From the NCBI GenBank assembly GCA_025345505.1, contig JANVCC010000026.1, positions 1,055,069-1,119,068 on the forward strand: DNA of 64,000 bases. Direction: 5' to 3'. Source of the stretch: Todiramphus chloris collaris (Eukaryota; Chordata; Aves; Coraciiformes; Alcedinidae). Each line of letters opens with the position of its first letter. Position 1 is the first letter of the stretch. Made by a program: the position numbers and the translations under genes. Below are positions 12,851-23,991 of this stretch, one piece after another. The notes beneath the pieces are model-generated. The model made no database searches. It was not told where the DNA came from and saw nothing but the letters and a program-made list of their open reading frames with translations.

Positions 12851-13551
12851 CCGCCTGCCTTGCCTGGTGAGTTTGTGAGCATGCCTGGACAAGGATTGTC
12901 CTGCCTGGTGGTTGTGTAATGCCGAGCGAGCAGGGCTTTGTCTTGGCTGGAGCTCTGAGGTGCTGCCTCGGTATGAATGATTTCCCTGTTAGTGCTGTGG
13001 TCAGTTATCCCGGCCGGCCTGGCTCGGACAGTTTGCTTTGCTGACTCGTAGCAGTGTGGATGAAACCAGAGCAGGTCCTCGTGTGTTCCCACAGCCGGCA
13101 TTATCGAGCTACAGAAGTAAAAGTAATGGTAGCAATGAACGTGTCGGAACATTCTGTGCAGTCCTGGCACCGCTTGGGTTGTTGTAACAACTCGTTCTTT
13201 CTTTGGGCTGAATCAGTTTTGGGGTAGAGATTGTAAGGCTTTGAATGGAAGCCGCAGCCCCTGCAAGACTCTGGTGAATTGCAGCAGGTTGCAGCACTTG
13301 GGTTGGCACGGCTTTTCACAGCGCTGACTTGCTGGTGCGCTCACCAGGGGCATTGCGGGCTCCGTGTGCTTCGACTGAACGAGACAGAGTCTTGCCCAGC
13401 GCCCCTCCAAGCAGGAGAAGGGCCCTGCTTCCTTTGGGTGGGAATGTAGAGGGGGTAGAGGTGAAGTAGATAACCTGCCACTGATCGAGCAGGCCGACAA
13501 GAGCGCTTTTAGATGAAAACCACAGAAACCAGACAACCTTTGCAATATGGT
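12851..13551. other. Non-genic sequence, no gene seen
   Basis: Several overlapping minus-strand frames of 66-110 codons occur, but they run over each other in different phases and have no domains. Confidence 0.5.
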
Positions 13552-13690
13552 TCATAGAATCGCAGAATGTTCAGGTTTGGAAGGGACCTTGACAGATCAT
13601 CTAGTCCAAGCCCCCTGCCAGAGCAGGACCATCTAAAGCAGGTCACATAGGAACGCATAAAGTCAGAGGGCTTCCTGGAAAGCATCTTTC
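13552..13690 (-). mobile_element. CR1 LINE 3' end fragment, antisense
   Basis: It starts with 'tcatagaatcgcagaatgtt', then 'caggtttggaagggaccttg', 'gatcatctagtccaagcccc', 'ctgccagagcaggaccatct' and 'aaagcaggtcacataggaac', which is the reversed CR1 3' UTR. Similarity fades within the following 50 bases. The wording ('aggtttggaagggaccttga', 'ctaaagcaggtcacatagg') differs from the neighbouring copies and suggests another subfamily. It is noncoding. Confidence 0.9.
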
Positions 13691-14728
13691 CAATGTGCCT
13701 ACCGGTGTTCTAAACAACTCCTCCAGTATACCACTCAACTTTCCAAGCGTTGCTGTACGCATGGTTGCTTTCACCTGAAGTCAGATGGTGAAGCCAGCCC
13801 TGCTGGGAGGCACTGGCAGGTCCTCCTGCTCTCCAGGCTCACACAGAGCATGGGACCATCTTTCGGGGCTGTCATCAGGGGGTGTTGCTCTGTTAGAAGT
13901 ACAGTGCTGTGCATGCTCAAGACAAGTTAGTGAAACGAGCAGAGAAAACAAACAACATGTTCAAATGTGCCTCCAAGTCGATCTAGAACAGATGCAATGT
14001 TCTCTGTGCAGGACTTGTCCTGTGTGGGACGGGGTTGGCGAGAGTACATGTGCCTTGAATGCCTCTGCATAGTCCGTGTAAAGTCATTAAGCAAAGCTGC
14101 TCTGTATGTCCTGTCCTGTGACTTGTACCCTGCACGGTGCTGAGCGCATCTGGGATCTGCGGAGGTTGCTCAATACCAAACGCAGGTTCCTCTCTCTTCA
14201 TGAAACTGCTGCCCTTCAGACACTGTCAGCTTGGCATTCTCTGGCCGTTCTGGAGGGGGCGTTCCTGTCGCCTTTCGCAATGGACGGCTCTTTGGAAACC
14301 TTCCCCTTGAATGATGCTAAAAGCAATTCCAGTTTCTGTGATTTAACTCATCCCTTTCCTCAGCACAAGCGAGCAAAACCTCTGCGGGTTGCAGGCTCAC
14401 CAGGACCTTGCCAAGAGCTGGCATTATACTCTGAGCCAAGTAACTTTGTGTAAACAGTGAGTATCGAGCTCAACACGTGGGCACGTTCTCGCTGGGGGGT
14501 CGTGTGTGTGCCTGGCTGGTACCAGGGGTGAAGAGCTTCAGATCCTGCTGGATCGCAGTGTATCTATCAGAATTGCTACCAAAGCTGCACTGGCAGATAA
14601 AACCATACCATGGCTAAGAGGTCACCCACGTGTGAGCTATTAGTGATCGAGAGTCCAGAAATTATTACAGATTTTAGCTTAGAATGCTGGAATTCAGATT
14701 TTAGCTTAAGGGCCGTGCAAGTACCAGG
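13691..14728. other. Non-genic sequence, no gene seen
   Basis: About 1 kb between two CR1 copies. Frames of 95-115 codons are present without domains or splice context. Confidence 0.5.
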
Positions 14729-15350
14729 AATCATAGAATGGTAGGAGTTGGAAGGGACCTCTGGAGAGCATTGAGTCCAACCCCCTGCCAGAGCAGGGTC
14801 ACCCAGGTCAGGCCACACAGGAACAGATCCAGGCAGGGCTGGAAAGTCTCCAGAGAAGGAGACTCCACAACCTCTCTGGGCAGCCTAGGACAGGCTCTAT
14901 CAGTCTCACAGTGAAGAAGTTTTTCCTCTTGTTGAGGTGGAACTTTCTGTGTTTCACCTTGCTACCATTACCTCTCATCCTATCCCAGGGCACCACTGAC
15001 AAGAGCCTGGCCCCTTCTACTTGACCCCCACCCTGCAGATGTTTGTAACCATTCATAAGCTTCCCTCAGTCCTCTCTCCTCCAGGCTAAACAGCCCTAGG
15101 GCTCTGTCTTTCCTCATCAGAGAGATGTCCCAGTCCCTTCAGCATCCTCATAGCTCTCTGTTGGAGACTCTCCAGTATTTCCCTGTCCTTCTTGAACTGT
15201 GGAGCCCAGAATCAGACACAATACTCCAGCTATGGTCTCACAGGAGAACCTCCCTTGACCTGCTGGCCAGGCTCCTCTTTATGCAGCCCAGAAGCTGTCG
15301 GTTATTGGGTTCATCTGGCCCCAGTGTGTGTGCCAGCAGGCACCCTGAGC
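14729..15350 (-). mobile_element. CR1 LINE, 3' 0.62 kb, antisense
   Basis: It begins with 'aatcatagaatggtaggagt', 'tggaagggacctctggagag' and 'gccagagcagggtcacccag'. It continues upstream through the C-terminal ORF2 region: the minus strand encodes RKFHLNKRKNFFTVR and then RLIEPVLGCPERLW-like sequence, and farther right 'tggagcccagaatcagacac' corresponds to the QFWAP region. Multiple frame breaks are present, so it encodes nothing intact. The 5' limit is uncertain because similarity decays gradually near 15.35 kb. Confidence 0.93.
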
Positions 15351-18300
15351 AGAGCCACCATCCCATTGCTCGCTCTCTAGAAAATCTGGGTGTGAAAACT
15401 GTGGTTTTCTGCGAGCCTCGGGCTCTGCTGCAGTTCCACCGGCGAGATGCCCGTGGCACTGGCGGGAGCACAGGGCTCCCAGAGCACCCGGACGGCGTCA
15501 GCGGCACTGTGTGCGGTCTGGTCCCAGTACTCAGGACACGAGTATCCTGAGAGCTAGGCTTCAGTGTGGCTGGGGATGTTAGAGCAGCAGGTACCAGCCT
15601 CTCTGTCTCCTTCCTCTTCAGCAGCTGCAGGTTTCCTGCCACTCTGCTTGTGGCAGGGGAGGATGCTGCGAGGTGTGATGTAAAATAACCCCCTTCTGTC
15701 CTTTCAGTCTCCCGTGCAAATGATGCAGTGTGATAGGTAAGCAGCCTTGATACAGGTTGTTAGTAGCACAGCCTGGGGTAACCAATCCCGTTAGCTCTTC
15801 TGCTTTCAGACACAGATCCGCAGAAACCTTTTGCTTTTCCCCCTTTTTTATGAGACGGGGTTTCGTCATTCCCCACTGCAGTGCAGCTCTCACAGGAGAG
15901 TGAGGAAACTTCCAGCCTTGCCCAAGACCTTCTCTCTGCAGTTTTCCAAGGGCCAGAAGCCTGCTGGCCTGCTGAGCCTGGCAAGCGCAGGGGATCGCTC
16001 GCTGTCTCTGCTTACGCTTTGCATAATGGGAGATAATCTTTTATTACCTCTTTATTTTAACCCCTGCATCTGTTTTGGGGTTTGGGTTTTTTTTTGTTTG
16101 TTTGTTTGTTGTGGGTTTTTTAGCAACAAAGAATTTTGTCTCTTTTCCCTCTTATGATGCGTTTGGGATCTTTTTTGTTGATTCTTCTCTCACTGTAATT
16201 TCCAGAGCAATAAACGAGTGCAACCCCTGCCTTGGTTTGGGCTCTTCTGACTCAACCTTGTACTCTGGCTCATCTCCCGTGCTGCTGTGGCAGACTTACA
16301 ACATCTTTTTTTCTATCTCCTTGCTTTTCCAAAGCATGTTTCACCTTCCTCACGACAGGGGGATGAGCTGCCTTTAGCCTCCCTTTCTTGATGGAGGATA
16401 TGCACTTTGTAGAAAGACCATGTTTTATTTATTTACTCCTAGTGCTTTTTCATTCCCATAATTGAAACCTGCTGCTTTTGCACCAGTGTCCAACTTAAAA
16501 GTAATAAATGTGCCATCTGCTTTCAGGCTGATAGCACATCCATCTTCTGTAGCAGAGCTGCCACCCGCCCCATGCCTGGGCCCGCTCTGCTGGCAAGTAC
16601 AAACTCATAAGTGACACCACTCCACTCGTCACAGCTTTGGCCCGGGTCAAATTGTGGCAGCATCTCAAGAGATAACTTGGGGCCCTTTTGTTCTTTCTCT
16701 CCTGAGCCCAGTCACCAGCTCATCTCTTACTGGGTGCTGCGACTCAGTGTTCAGCTTCAGCTGAGGGTGGCTCTTCTGCTTCCTTCTTCTTGTGGTTTAA
16801 AACCAGAGCTGGTTTATGTTTCATTTCTGTGCCGCGTGCAATGCTCAGATGTCTGTAATCCCACTGCCTAATTAACAGCAAATTAGCAGAAACGTCACAG
16901 TGCTTCCGAAGCTGTAGTCTCCAGTTAGAAAACAGACAATGTTGTTTTTATGTGTGTCTCGGTGATGGTGTGCAGCGTTCAAGACTTCTTATGAGAAAAC
17001 CGTCTGGTTCTGTGTCCAGTTCCACTTGGTTGTGCGTTAAGAGAAACCTCCATGCACCCTAAGGAGATGTTCAGGGTCTGGGAAACGTGTTCCTGATAGA
17101 CAGAGCTGTGGAGAGGGGAAGAAGGGTACAGCAGCCTTGTAATACCTGTGTAAGAATTCATCTGTCCTCAGAAAGGGGTCAGACCCCCAGAAGGAGAGCA
17201 GAGATGCTTGTTCTGGGCTTTTAAGTTGATGTTTGTCCCTTTTTGCATGTTTGCAGGATGGCCATCTACATAATTGACTTGGCAAACGCATAAAGCTGTA
17301 GTCAAAGCCTTTGTTTTATATTGCACAATGAGCTATTGTATTTCATTTCTCCTGTAAGATACTTTATACTTTTACAGAGCGTCTTCGCCAGGTTTTGGCT
17401 CCGAGCAATTGCTTTTAATAACTGAGACTGACCAAAAGGACATCGTCCTCTTCAGCGGCTGAGGTGTGAGGTATGATGGATCACTTTGTTACTGTCAAAG
17501 AATGGCTTTTTTTTACTCCGCTGGCAACATGTTTAATCCTGGGTCTTGTAACTCTGCTGCCATTCACTGGGCCAGAAAGAGGAGAGGGAAGAGGAATTTT
17601 TGCCTTTTTGTGTTCTGCAGGAGTCGCTCAGTTCTGTTGAGATGCAAAAACCTGTTTGGCCCCGTTTGGAAATTAGCTGTGCAAATTTACTGACGCGTTG
17701 CTGGAAGAACAAATAGTGAAAGACAGCGTCGCTTGCCTTTATCTGACAGTGCGGATTTCTCGTGAAAAATTGTTTGAAGTGCTGGATGGTACCCAAACGT
17801 AAAATCTTGTGCTGGCTGAAAACTGAAGTGTTCTGAAAATTGGCTTCATCTGATGTGTTACAAGTAGAGTTTTCAGCTGTAGGCTGAAAGGGCTAAAAAT
17901 TCTGCCTCATTCAGACAATAATTTGGTGAGATTGCAGCCCCTCAGCTTTCTGGTGAAATCATCCACTCCGATTAGGGCTTGATTATCTTTTTGCAGCGGT
18001 TTAATGTGAGGTAATACCACTGGTTTCAGATGGTGATTTACACCAGGGAAATGTCTTGATTCTTCTCTCTCCTGCGGGCAGGTTTTGTGTGAGAAGCTTT
18101 TAGAAGGGCCCGTGCTGAGAGTCCCCGTGGCGTGTAATTCCCAGGGCTAGAGGGGTTTTGTCGCTAGGTCCAGCTTTCCCTAAATTCCTGTCATACAGAG
18201 GGAATCGGTTCTGGGAGCAGGACAGCGATGGGCCGGTCCCTGCACTCTGCCCGGCCCTGCCACGCCAGCACCTGGCTACATGCCTTGTGCTGCCATTCCA

Positions 18301-21300
18301 GGGATGCTGCTTCCTCACACAGGGTTTGGCTTGGCTTGGCTTGGTCTCACTCTGGCTGAAATATCCTGAACATCATCTCTGGGAACGTGGGGCTTGGGAT
18401 TGCCACGAGTTTTCACTTGAATGAAAGAGGCCTGTCTGTTTTTCAGGGTGTGTCTCCTGTGTGACCAAACAAAGGTGCGATGACAGCCACAGGGATGGAG
18501 CAGGGATGCACTGAACTGTCTGGTGTGGGTGCTGACGGGTGTATTCAAGGCCACATAGAGATCACCAGGACTCTGCTGCCTTAGAACTCTGTTAGACCCT
18601 CAGCTGAGAGTCCCAGCTGGGATGACAGATCTGTGCTGGTGGTAGCTGGGTGTGCCTCTGTCCCTGGGAGAGCTGCAGCTCCTCAGGCCATCGGAGCTCC
18701 AACCTGGAGCTGTGGACTCTCTGGCCAGCAAGGTGGGTGCTCATGTGAGCCAGGCAGAAGCTGTAGCTTTGGCCGGGCCATTGATTACTGAAATTCCCAC
18801 TGCCAGGAAGGTTGAATCAGATTTTATGTCAGGTTAGATCCTATGCGTTTTATTTTGGAGGGCGGCAATGCTGCGTTCTGGTAACCACAGCCAGTTTCAC
18901 GTAACTGGGAAGGATGGGCTTGTCCTGATGGCAAGTGTCTGCAGTTCCAGCAGCACCTGCATGCCACAGCCAGGCTTGGTCTCATCTGGCCAGTTGCTGG
19001 AAAAGTCTAGGGTTCAAACATCCCCCGCAAAGGCAGAGCTTGCAGACCAGAATGTGAGTTTTTCTCTTCTGGTCTCTCTCTGTCAGATTTTGTAAGAAAT
19101 CCAGAGCAGAAGCTGCTGTATTTTTTTTGCAGATTCTTTTCAGGGTGTGTGCTTAGACCATGGAGCATCTCACTTTTCTCAATGCTAAGTCTGCAGTCCC
19201 CCAATTTTTGGCTGCCTCGGCCACCTCCCGCTCGGTGCAACAGGAGGGTGGGCTCTTCAGGCTGTGTTGATACACACATATGGTGCGTAGACAGTTGGTG
19301 AATTCGAAAGGAATGACCTTCAGGACTGACATTCTTCTATATTTTCATGTTTTTGTCATGCTGTGGTGGGTTTGTTCATTCCTCTTTCATCTCCTCTGAG
19401 TGAAAAACTCTGCAGTCTTCCAGACAGCGTCTCTCTCTCTCTCTCCCTTCCTCTCACTCACCCAGTCAGACCATCTGTTCCCAGATTACAGATTTCTCTG
19501 CATGAGTACCAGGTAACAGACGTGACTTCTCCCAATAACTACAGCAAAAAAGGCTTTCACACACGCTCTGCAATCTGTGAACATATGATCAGTCTAGGAT
19601 AACATGTCGTGCCAAACACACACTACAGAAATTTATGTGCAGTAACAGAACGAACCCTGAGATCAGGTACTTGGCACCCCCGGACCTGGCTGGTCCTCTG
19701 CGTGGGTCAAAAAGAGGCTCCGGTGCCTGCCAGGACTCTGTGCTTCTGCCCTGCTGCCTTTATTGCGGGGGACCGGCGCATCAAACGTTTCTCTCGGGGT
19801 TTGCTTACAGGGAAGGCAGTGGTGTCCCTGCCCCACGCAGCCCTCCAGGCCAGTGTGGGGACAAGGCCTCTGATCTCTGCAGGCAGCTCAGTGATGAGCA
19901 TTTGCCAAGTGATGGGAGATGCCAGAAAGGACCTTTTTTCCATTTTTTTATCATCTTTGCTGCATGCTGCCCATTTTGTGAGTGGGATACAGGCTGATAC
20001 CTATACACAAGTGTGTGTATGCGATGAATCTATACATAGATATCTAAGCTTTTTTATCCCCTTGCCCATTGTCACATCAGTCCTCAAAGGACCATAATTA
20101 ATCTGAATGTAAAGCAGGTTTGTTTCTGGCTGTTGGGAGCTGCTGCTCTCTCTGATGACCACTGAGTCCTTGCCCCGAGCCTGTGCTGCTCTTTCCTTCT
20201 GTGGTGGCTGGAAAGTGGAGAAGTTGGCTTGAAGCTGAGGGACCGTGCGTGGGTACTGCAGACAGATAAGGTACAAAGCAACAGTTTGTTGAGCTATCCT
20301 GTGATCTGCGGGCCAAGGGCAGGCTTTATCTTTGCTGCAGGGGACATACTGCAACATACTCCAACCAACAGGCTGTGTATTTGTTTTTTGATAAGTGGAC
20401 GTGTGTGTTAAATGTCTCACATTAGTCTTGCGTTCCCCAGGGACTTAGAGAGAAATGAGATGGAAAAAAAGTCTTGCACAAATCAGTACTCAAGTGAAAC
20501 CATGACAGAGGTTGGAAGGGAATTTACTGGTAAATGTCACCTTTGTATGTCTTATACAGTATTATTTACTACCCCTTGTATTTCTGGTGAGAAAATGAAT
20601 TGGTCACCTGCTACACGGCACTACATGAAACATACTTTGAGCCACTCAAAAGCCAAGCGCAGAGGTTTTTCACAAAGGTGAGAGAACCTTAATATGCTTC
20701 CTCTGCGTGTGCACCAGTTACAACAGAAATAAAGTCATGTTCAGAGAGTCAGGATGCATTTATGTATTCATATGTTATTAACCTGCCTCGTACGGCCCTG
20801 CCTGGGTCTCGATTCCCAAGAGACAACCTTCATTACCATGCTTATGGCCTGAAAAGGAGGAGTAGAATGGTATTCGGAGAAGTGTCCACCTCAGGAAAAG
20901 GCTTCTTCCTCCTCAACACGGTGTGAATGTGGAACAGAAAGGTGCTCCTGTTGGGCAGCGGGACGGAAGGCAGCGCCTGTGCGCAGGTGGGCAGCGGGAT
21001 GCGTGGCTGCTGGGAACCTGGCCTGTTGCTGCGGGGACAGCACACGTGGCTTCTGCACAGGCAGGCAGTGCCAGTGTACTGCAGGCCTGTGTCCTCCTTT
21101 CATGGAGGTGGCTGCTCACCCTGCTTCTTTTTCTGTCTCAAATGCCCAAATCTGATAGGGTGTTGCTGGTGCAATGGCTTTATTTTATTTCTGGTAGCAC
21201 AGACAACTTCTATCGCCTCGCCACATGTGCAGAGCTTAGGAGGAAACTCACGTCCTGTTGTCACCTTGGTCTGATGCTTGGGAGAACTGGACACACTGAA

Positions 21301-21437
21301 ACCCTTCCTTCAGTGGCTGTGTCCTGGTCACTGAGTGGTTGGTTCCTGTGGCGATTGACAGCTCCTGTGGGATCCTAAAAAGAGGATGACACATAGGTAG
21401 TAGGGTAGCGAGTGGAAGGGTCGGCCTTGCATTTCCT
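15351..21437. other. Non-genic sequence, 6 kb, no gene seen
   Basis: Unique-looking DNA with a GTTT-rich tract near 16085-16112, a short (TTGGC)n run at 18324-18345 and a CT-rich run near 19430-19450. Open frames up to 162 codons (19609-20097, plus) overlap frames on the other strand and resemble no family that I know. Confidence 0.5.
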
Positions 21438-21750
21438 GGTGCTGCTAGAACGTTTCAGCTCTGGCTTCACGCAGAAAGAGGAGGGTTTTCTCAGGGTTCT
21501 GGTGCTGCTAGAACATTTCAGCTCCAGCTTTGCGCAGAAAAAGGAGGGTTTTCTCAGGGTCCTGGTGCTGCTAGAACATTTCAGCTCCGGCTTCACACAG
21601 AAAGAGGAGGGTTTTCTCAGGGTCCTGGTGCTGCTAGAACATTTCAGCTCTGGCCTCACACAGAAAGAGGAGGGTTTTCTCAGGGTCCTGGTGCTGCTGG
21701 AACATTTCAGCTCCGGCTTTGCGCAGAAAGAGGAGGGTTTTCTCAGGGCT
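21438..21750. repeat. 63-bp minisatellite, five copies
   Basis: Five head-to-tail copies of a 63-base unit start at 21438, 21501, 21564, 21627 and 21690. Each begins 'ggtgctgct' and ends 'gagggttttctcaggg'; the last copy is slightly short. Copies differ mainly in the middle of the unit (for example cacgc, cacac and tgcgc variants). The unit length is divisible by three and the array is open in a plus-strand frame (217 codons, 21412-22065, 21-residue repeat containing GFTQKEEGFLR) and in a minus-strand frame (164 codons, 21375-21869). I do not recognise the peptide, and a noncoding minisatellite is the simplest reading. Confidence 0.95.
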
Positions 21751-23324
21751 GGGGCAGCGTTCCCAGCCGTGCGTGTGGGGCTGGGGGCAGCGGGTGCGTG
21801 GCCATGGGGCTGCCCTCGGTCTCCTCGGGGAATGCCAGAGGAGGTGCTTCCTCCACCTCCCCCTCTCACAAATAGGGATCTTTCTCCCGGGGAGTGCAGA
21901 ATCCTTTCTGGAGCGTGGGGGACAAATGGTGAGGTGCAGGATGTTTCTGGTACGTGGCTTGTCTGGCTGGCAGCAAGGGCCCTTGGGCAGCACGGGCACA
22001 GCAGCAGGCAGCTGCCGCGCGCAGACGGCTCAAACGTGGGAGAGAGAAACGTGGTGATAGGCTGAAACTAATGAGGAGACTTTGGCTGTAAACAATTTCC
22101 TCATTGCTGTTCCTTCCTGAAAGATTAGCTCCCGATTTGGAGCAAATCTCCCTTTAGCCAAGGGCCCCTCCTCTCTCTGCTTTTGGAAGAATGCGACAAA
22201 CAATCATTTAAGCCGTGGAATGGTAATGTTTCTGTCAGAAGAATCGCTTTGTTCTGAGAATCAAAATGATCTGGGTGTGCTTACCCCTGTGTAGAGATTT
22301 ACGTTTTCAGCATTAGGCAGAAGGTGTTAAATAAATGTTGACTCAGGCTTCTGCATTTTCTCTTTAATTTCCCACATCTTAATTCTTTACTTTGTGCAAC
22401 CGCTGCTGAAACTTGGAACTAAATCTTCATGTTAATGTTCTTTTTCGTGTTTCTTTCACTGCTTTATCCACATCTTTCTGCTTTAATGCTACAATAGCGT
22501 GTGGGAGGATTAGTTACACTGATTAAAAAAAAAAAAAGAAAAGAGCAAGAATGAATTAATCTAAAAGCCAGACACCTTCATTAAGCAAAGTAGGGAGAAT
22601 AATATATATAATTAGCAGGACTTGTGCTTACTGTATGCTCTAATGTAATATATTAGCCATCTAATTATTTTAAAATATTATTAATTGCCTTGAAATTGTT
22701 AGATACTGTTGTTAATAGCCAATTAGGGCTAGTCTTAAAAGGGAGCTGTTTGCTGAGAATAATATTTTAGAAAATCAAGGTACTTAGCTGCATTTGCTTC
22801 CCTACTTCTTTTTGTTTATTCCTTTTCATAGTCCATAACTCATTTCCCCCCTGGTAAAACAGAAGGGCAAAGAGAGACAAACCCACATTCTATAAAAGGT
22901 CTTTGCTTTGGTAAAAAATAGAGCTAAAAAACCTTTCTTCTCCTTTTTGAGAAGATGGGGTACAACCCTCGGTGAAGTCTCCTCTCCCCGAGTTTGTTCC
23001 CAGCTCTGTGCAGGTCTCTGCCAGGTCCAAACACAGAAAGCTTAAAAATGGACACTTGCATCATAAAATGCACAATCAACAGATAGAATGAATAGATTTG
23101 AATCTCTTTAAGTGCAATTCCTGGTATCTGGAAATGAAAATGTGTCGAACTCACCCTGGGGGGAAAAAAAAAAAGAAACCTCTAAAATAATTAAATTAAG
23201 CAAAAGAAAGGAAAGCAGTATGACTCCTGGCACTCCTATTGGAAAGTCTCTGTCCTGAGGGAGACCACGTCTGCCTTGGGACAAAACTCCTTAGTAGAGG
23301 AGATTTTCTTTAGGAAGAGGCAGA
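21751..23324. other. GC-rich flank then AT-rich noncoding block
   Basis: The first 300 bases after the minisatellite are GC-rich. From about 22080 the sequence turns AT-rich, and 22500-22770 is dense in TAAT/ATTA words. No coding frame of note was found. The AT-rich block has the look of conserved developmental noncoding sequence, but conservation cannot be judged from one genome. Confidence 0.35.
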
Positions 23325-23370
23325 GGGGACCTCCGTTCGATTCTGTCACTGACGTGTTAGGAAAAGCACA
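23325..23370 (+). repeat. Possible MIR fragment
   Basis: The stretch 'cctccgttcgattctgtcac' followed by 'tgacgtgttagg' resembles the MIR region 'gggttcgaatcccggctctg' then 'ccacttactag'. It includes a B-box-like GTTCGATTC. It is only about 45 bases long, so the call is weak. No tRNA cloverleaf can be drawn around it. Confidence 0.35.
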
Positions 23371-23441
23371 GACCACTGAGATATTTCATTAAAAAGATTT
23401 CTACCACTTGAAACCCAATTTCCTGGCTAGCGCAGGATTGT

Positions 23442-23540
23442 TTGGCTTTTAAGATCAGAAGAGATGACTGTGATCATCTGCTCTGACCCTCTGAATAAAC
23501 CGGGCCACAGCAATTCACAGAAGTGTTCAAGCCCCAAGCT
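23442..23540 (-). repeat. Ancient amniote CR1 3' end, antisense
   Basis: Blocks 'ttaagatcagaagagatgac', 'tgtgatcatctgctctgacc', 'ctctgaataaaccgggccac' and 'agcaattcacag' line up in order with the old CR1 tail common in turtles and crocodilians (ggccagaagggaccattgtgatcatctagtctgacctcctgtataacacaggccatagaa). It is more diverged from the avian tails elsewhere in the window, so it is probably an older, pre-avian insertion. The match is by recall; an alignment would settle it. Confidence 0.65.
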
Positions 23541-23887
23541 GGAGTGTAGCTGTTGGAAAAATGCCCAGTCTTGAAAATAAAGAACATCGCAAAACACCAA
23601 CAAAAGGGAATGTCTGGACAATATTTGACACTTTTTTTGAAGCGTCAAGGAGAGGCTCTGAGATCTTTAGAAGGCCCGTTCCACTGTGGGTTTTTTTGTT
23701 TAAAATGGTGACGTCAGTTGGCTGTAGTTGATGCCAGTAAAGTGTTACCGTAAAGGAAAAGTGGAGGGAACGTGCTAACCGCCTTCCCCAGGAGTCTTTA
23801 AATCCCCAGTATAGTATTACCTGAAGTAGTTGCCTTGGCCCTGACTTTTACCCCTTCTCTGAAATGTGCTCATTTCCTTTTCTGCAG

Positions 23888-23991
23888 CCCAGGGACCCAC
23901 TGGAGAATTAACCTCAGACGCTGCATCGTGGGCTGGAAATGACTTGGAGTGAAAGCCGAGGCTCCTGCACTTCACAGCTTTAATTCAGAAG
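23888..23991 (+). other. Candidate noncoding exon
   Basis: A 104-base segment is preceded by a long pyrimidine tract ending CTTTTCTGCAG and followed by AAG|GTAAGAATG, so both a strong 3' and a strong 5' splice signal are present. All three plus-strand frames contain stop codons within the segment, so if it is an exon it is a 5' UTR, lncRNA or alternative exon. No flanking exon was identified. The splice-like signals are seen; exon status is inference. Confidence 0.4.

Noticed and set aside
19609-20097. 162-codon plus frame
   Set aside because: It overlaps a 120-codon plus frame and several minus frames, and has no domain or splice context.
21438-21750. CRISPR-like array
   Set aside because: The units are contiguous with no unique spacers and the genome is vertebrate.
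21412-22065. 217-codon plus frame across the minisatellite
   Set aside because: Its length comes from a tandem repeat whose unit is a multiple of three. The opposite strand is open too, there is no known domain and no convincing start context.
23330-23350. B-box-like GTTCGATTC as a tRNA gene
   Set aside because: No matching A box or cloverleaf arms are present; a MIR fragment explains it better.
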